This document shows, in pieces, positions 62,101-64,000 of a stretch of DNA of 64,000 nt. Made by a program: the position numbers and the translations under genes. The stretch is from DASYKS01 sp031404815 (GTDB lineage: Bacteria; Acidobacteriota; Thermoanaerobaculia; Multivoradales; UBA5704): NCBI GenBank assembly GCA_031404815.1, contig JANNIH010000087.1, positions 22,414 through 86,413 of the forward strand. Direction: 5' to 3'. Within the stretch, counting starts at the first letter, position 1, and every line of letters starts with the position of its first letter. A model generated the notes under the pieces. The model was not told the DNA's origin and did not search any database. It worked only from the letters and a program-made list of their open reading frames with translations.

Positions 62101-64000
62101 GCCGCGGGGGGGAGCCGCGGTGGGCCAGGGCACGACCTCGGTGGTCTCGGCGACCTTCAGCGAGCCCGTCGATCTCGCGACACTCGGCACCGCGACCTTC
62201 CGCCTCTTCGCATCGGGACCGGACGAGCTCGTCGGCACGGCGGATGATGTCGCGGTCCCGGCCGACTTATCGTTCCGCGCCGATCTCGACACCGCCTTCC
62301 TCACCACGTCGGCGGCCCTGCCCGCCGATCTGTACCGGGCGGTGGTCGCCGGCACGGTCAGCGACCTCGCCGGCAATGCCATCGGTGGCGATGTCGTCTG
62401 GACGTTCCGAGTGCGCGGACCGCTCCAGTGGATCAACCCCGCGGGCGGACTTTGGACCAACCCGGCCAACTGGTCCACCGGCAGCGTCCCGGCGCCGGGC
62501 GACCTGGTGCGCATCACGCTGGGCGGCAACTACACCGTGACCTTCTCCGGCACGGCGACCGTAGGAAGTCTGGTGATCGCCGGCGGGCCGACGCTCTGGG
62601 TTAACGGCAACAACACCGGTGCGCATACCACCCTCTCCGTCGACGGTGACCTCACCAACCATGGAACGCTGCGCCTCGAAAGCAGCGGTACGAACTGGAG
62701 TTCCGCCCTCTCCGTCAACGGCACGTTGACCAATGCCGGCCGGATCGAATCCAACGTCGGCACCGGCGGCGCGCGGACGCTCGGCGCGGGGGTTCTGCTC
62801 AACACCGGTCAGATCGCGATCAACACCACGACCACCCTGTCGAAGGCGAACGGCATCTACCGCAACGAGGGCTCGGTCTCGATCGCTTCCGGCCAGCGCC
62901 TGATCATCAGCGGCCAGAACCAGCTGTTCGATCAGAACCGCGGCGAGCTGACCGGCGGCGGCAACGTCGAGCTCTCGAACGCTGCCTTCAATCTGAACGG
63001 CGGCATGACGACCGGCGCCCCGCCGGTCCTGATCAACTCAACACTCACCGCAAGTCCGGGTGCCGTCGATCCCTTCACCGCGTTCGTGACAGGCTCCGGC
63101 AGCCGCCTGCGCGGGATTTCCTCGCCGACCCACACGCTGTGGGTGCAGGGCAATGGCCTCGGCAGCCATACCACCGCCGACGTCACCGGCTTCACCAACC
63201 GCGGCACGCTACGAATCGAGAGCCTGGTGACCAACTTCGAGTCGAGCGTCTCCGGCACCTTCGTCAACGACTTAGGCGGCGTGATCAACGTCAACGCGGG
63301 TACCAGCGGCACCCGCCGGATCGCCGGCAGCCTCAACAACCGCGGCACCTTGAACGCCAACGTTTCGCTCACCGGCACCGGCGCCTGGACCAACACCGGC
63401 ACGGTCAACGTCGCCGCGGGCCAGACTCTGGGGATGACCGGTGCCGCCCAGAGCTTCAACCATGACGGCGGGGCGATTTCCGGCGCCGGCACCGTCCAGC
63501 TTGCGACCGGCGCCACGTTCAACCACAACGCGGGAACCGTCGCCGGCACTCCGGTCTTCCTGGTCAACGCAACGCTCAACCTCGCCGCGACCGACGCCGC
63601 GAGCTTCACCACCACCGGTAGCGCGAGCACCGTCGTCCGCGGCACTCTCGCGCCCGGCCAAACCCTCTGGGTGCAGGGCAACGGCGTCGGCAGCCACACC
63701 ACCGCCGATGTCGCCGGCTTGATCAACCGCGGCACGCTGCGCATCGAAAGCATAGTCACCAACTTCGAGTCGAGCGTCCTCGGCGCCTTCCTCAACGACG
63801 CGGGCGGCGTGATCAACGTCAACGCCGGCACCAGCGGCACCCGCCGGATCGCCGGCAGCCTCGACAACCGCGGAACCTTGAACGCCAACGTTTCGCTCAC
63901 CGGCACCGGCGCCTGGACCAACACCGGCACGGTCAACGTCGCCGCGGGCCAGACCCTCGGGATGACCGGTGCCGCCCAGAGCTTCAGCCATGACGGCGGG
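56186..64000 (+). CDS. Giant modular surface protein (3' truncated by the window end)
   Basis: One uninterrupted frame of 2605 codons from ATG 56186 to the window end. In order it has a signal peptide (VASLVTALLTLGASDLLA), three DUF11-type domains (about 30-480), and three SdrD-B-type prealbumin-like domains, each with 'W.DLD.DGiqd.GEPG'. A Big_5-like Ig domain and a regulatory-like Cna domain (VCGRVFASELAPSD) follow, then a Cys-containing stretch near 1230-1330. Later come thrombospondin-type-3-like Ca sites (DSDGDGLID... DSDHDGVLDG), LVIVD-like beta-propeller repeats and two Ig-like domains. The end is an Asn/Gly/Thr-rich passenger with 176-residue repeats (LWVQGNG... at 63137 and 63665). 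Likely exported, calcium-stabilised and adhesive. Confidence 0.85.
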   Translation, partial: MNPRIVASLVTALLTLGASDLLADSGSSPAPSLALEQTDAWISDPDGSHDVSVGDVLRYTAVVRNEGSRSARQISFLAAPAPYTVILAGTVTTSQGTVRRGNGPGETTVEVNLNELRRRASVTITWQAEVTAGPAPGLDRLVAQSLVSAQDLPGLASDDPDTPLLLDPTVTPLGSGPSLAARQTVEVVGGGGDDDDDEGEESRGFRAGDRLLYRAVIVNRGNITATGVVFTETPPAHTALKIGSVFSSRGTVTGGNTSGDTEVRVDLGALAPGAGVEVRFTVRVGSALPPQVLSLSAQGRAVTAASPTGTATDDPGSAALDDPTVLWRRDQPFLEATKADLFFVDADGDSRPGAGDSLLYLIRVANRGHAQARTVTLIDAPGANSHLTLGSVVTSQGTIVSGNTAGDTAVGVALGRLNKGESATVVFTVEIADPLPAGADDIRNQGEVRSANLPALPTDDPATSALRDPTVTPVATLGSIGGFAWQDLDRDGIQDAGEPGLAGVVVRLLDQGGAPLDTATTGADGLYQFADLGPGRYAVGFTARAGYAGSPADRGGDDTLDSDPDPTTGVTAAFDLLAGADERNLDAGFTVPDAAASLGGFVWHDLDGDGVQEPGEPGIAGVVVELLADGTTAVAARTTDIAGSYRFDDLDAGTYSVATTAPTGYFFTILDQGGDDAVDSDTDPATGTSALVTLAAGDTADFDAGFFRGAAIAGRVWADLDGDGIRDFAEPGLADLGVELRSESGTPLRVERTDFEGRYGFNGLVPATYRVRVSPLVGFVFAPKDQGGDDGQDSDVDPITGESGPLALPSGGSRPDLDAGIFEPVTTLTSSPAHGEVGVASTRETILRFSSALAPTAVVDSSVLFAEFAGRRLGARIHVAPDRRTATLFYNEPLPPAARVRVTLAGDAVLNVFGNAVDGDHNGLPGGVAEIDFDTLGLTTIPGTGVCGRVFASELAPSDSGMSVNRPLSGVTISVDGREGDLFVTTDALGNFCLDPAPVGRFFVHVDGRTATVGIPPGTYYPFVGKTWESVAGRQVNVGDVFLPLVPAGTLQPVSPTADTPITFAPSVLAQFPELAGVEIMVPADSLYANDGTRGGMVGIAPVPPDRLPGTLPEGLMFPVVITVQTDGATNFDRPLPACFPNLPDPSTGAPLPPGTKNALFSFNHDTGEWYHVGPMTVTADGRLICTDPGVGIEAPGWHGSGPPPEEPPPPAPEPPDPPCPPSGPTPDEQRQRCQEKYQRDVNWCDFWAGASNKADNANQLRELAHCAHAGTPLAIGVCVAKVVAMSTVLHKLIEDWHETCLFWAGYDLRQCLQSVTTPPPNCPNGQLAGLFATSARQGPRPPGTGGLALQVEDPVSPILQQIESLVAPYLTQGGQVPQSVIDQIPPLLDQANSAGGGSAEGFLRGLQRNFEAELPPIDSRERVSRGEGPPYPVLYAVEIDRPGNPPGDNLILRGTTKPRGQFSLFIPRSGSLSRLNFYDPRSRKYSAQFPRALANQRYRIPRFGLVAIEPDTPDSDGDGLIDAVEFVYGTDPFATDSDHDGVLDGPEVDQGTNPLDGQPTRTGVIASADTPGTAVDVCAVNNVAVVADSAAGVTVFNVFNGMNPVAVAQVDTPGDAKGVACAGNLIAAADGASGLAVIDVGDPPAARILHQVNLDGSAQAVTVGGNIAYVGTSTGRLFAVDLPTGSILDQVQLGGSVQDVTLTGDTLYALTVGTVHAIPLGTALAVSGTASSPGSVGAGLRRLRLFAGGGVLYATHTSGYNTFSLADPDHPSLIALGNTPQRGWKQVVANGSGLGFAAVSPNSTNDGPHEVSLYDVRDPSQTNAFLTQFETPGLAAAVAIVNGLGYVADSLSGLQVVNYLPYDAQGVPPTIALSTNFATGVAEEGQQIRLTAEVGDDVQVRNVEFFADGVHLVTDGSFPFEHRFVTPLIAQQPAFTIRACANDTGGNRTCSAIQTVTLTTDATAPRVKATSPRGGAAVGQGTTSVVSATFSEPVDLATLGTATFRLFASGPDELVGTADDVAVPADLSFRADLDTAFLTTSAALPADLYRAVVAGTVSDLAGNAIGGDVVWTFRVRGPLQWINPAGGLWTNPANWSTGSVPAPGDLVRITLGGNYTVTFSGTATVGSLVIAGGPTLWVNGNNTGAHTTLSVDGDLTNHGTLRLESSGTNWSSALSVNGTLTNAGRIESNVGTGGARTLGAGVLLNTGQIAINTTTTLSKANGIYRNEGSVSIASGQRLIISGQNQLFDQNRGELTGGGNVELSNAAFNLNGGMTTGAPPVLINSTLTASPGAVDPFTAFVTGSGSRLRGISSPTHTLWVQGNGLGSHTTADVTGFTNRGTLRIESLVTNFESSVSGTFVNDLGGVINVNAGTSGTRRIAGSLNNRGTLNANVSLTGTGAWTNTGTVNVAAGQTLGMTGAAQSFNHDGGAISGAGTVQLATGATFNHNAGTVAGTPVFLVNATLNLAATDAASFTTTGSASTVVRGTLAPGQTLWVQGNGVGSHTTADVAGLINRGTLRIESIVTNFESSVLGAFLNDAGGVINVNAGTSGTRRIAGSLDNRGTLNANVSLTGTGAWTNTGTVNVAAGQTLGMTGAAQSFSHDGG
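63137..64000 (+). repeat. 528-base tandem coding repeat in the giant surface gene
   Basis: The unit starting at 63137 recurs at 63665 (offset 528 bases, 176 codons). Long blocks match almost base for base (for example the AACGTCAACGCGGG..., ACCGGCACCGGCGCC... stretches). The second copy is cut by the window end. Such near-identical repeats can expand or contract by recombination. Confidence 0.85.

Noticed and set aside
63137..64000. Direct repeats considered as a mobile element
   Set aside because: The 528-base unit is in frame with the surface protein and has no transposase or terminal inverted repeats.

Overview
The window is high-GC DNA from a Gram-negative bacterium. It carries a MacAB/TolC tripartite efflux operon, secreted proteins with signal peptides, a lipoprotein, and very large DUF11/SdrD-like surface proteins. 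An ECF sigma factor paired with a receptor kinase carrying TPRs, an M28 peptidase with PD40 and PDZ domains, DUF2157/GDYXXLXY membrane proteins and an M17 aminopeptidase together suggest an environmental lineage such as Acidobacteriota (Thermoanaerobaculia-like). That placement is inference; no rRNA or other phylogenetic marker was recognised.

Layout. 1-5262 is an accessory, defence-flavoured stretch. It holds the 3' end of an unknown gene, a decayed DUF234-type ATPase beside a palindrome, an antitoxin-like/Fic pair, and a leftward operon of an Mrr-like nuclease/NB-ARC/TPR (NLR-like) protein followed by a CopG-type antitoxin, an MNT nucleotidyltransferase and a short HEPN-like ORF. A composite palindromic repeat (5313-5395) separates it from the leftward efflux operon TolC > Yip1 > MacA-like adaptor > MacB-like ATPase > two FtsX/MacB permeases (5445-12432). 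A duplicated oligopeptide-type ABC ATPase and leucyl aminopeptidase follow, also leftward. Rightward come a cyclase-like protein and purC. At 19033 a TIR-domain gene is cut off after about 27 codons by two leftward secreted/hypothetical genes. 20825-27592 encodes a 2255-residue beta-helix/DUF11 protein.

27955-36492 is a tight four-gene operon in which every junction is a 4-base stop/start overlap: a CHAT protease fused to a STAND NTPase, a large alpha-helical protein that looks like its detached C-terminal half, and two paralogous multi-spanning membrane proteins that I do not recognise. This is the best candidate for an undescribed system, possibly a caspase-like protease switch controlling membrane effectors.

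36543-51680 is mixed: small secreted proteins, a Ser/Thr kinase-TPR plus ECF sigma pair, a leaderless hicAB module with operator, DUF2157/GDYXXLXY proteins, a patatin lipoprotein, an alpha/beta hydrolase, an M28 peptidase and an S1-domain protein. 51684-55973 is housekeeping-like (pterin dehydratase, PH/SHOCT protein, M15-like/LysM protein, a secreted hypothetical, a cobalamin-binding protein). 56186 to the window end is one open frame of at least 2605 codons for a giant modular surface protein that continues beyond the window. No rRNA, tRNA, IS element or CRISPR array was seen.
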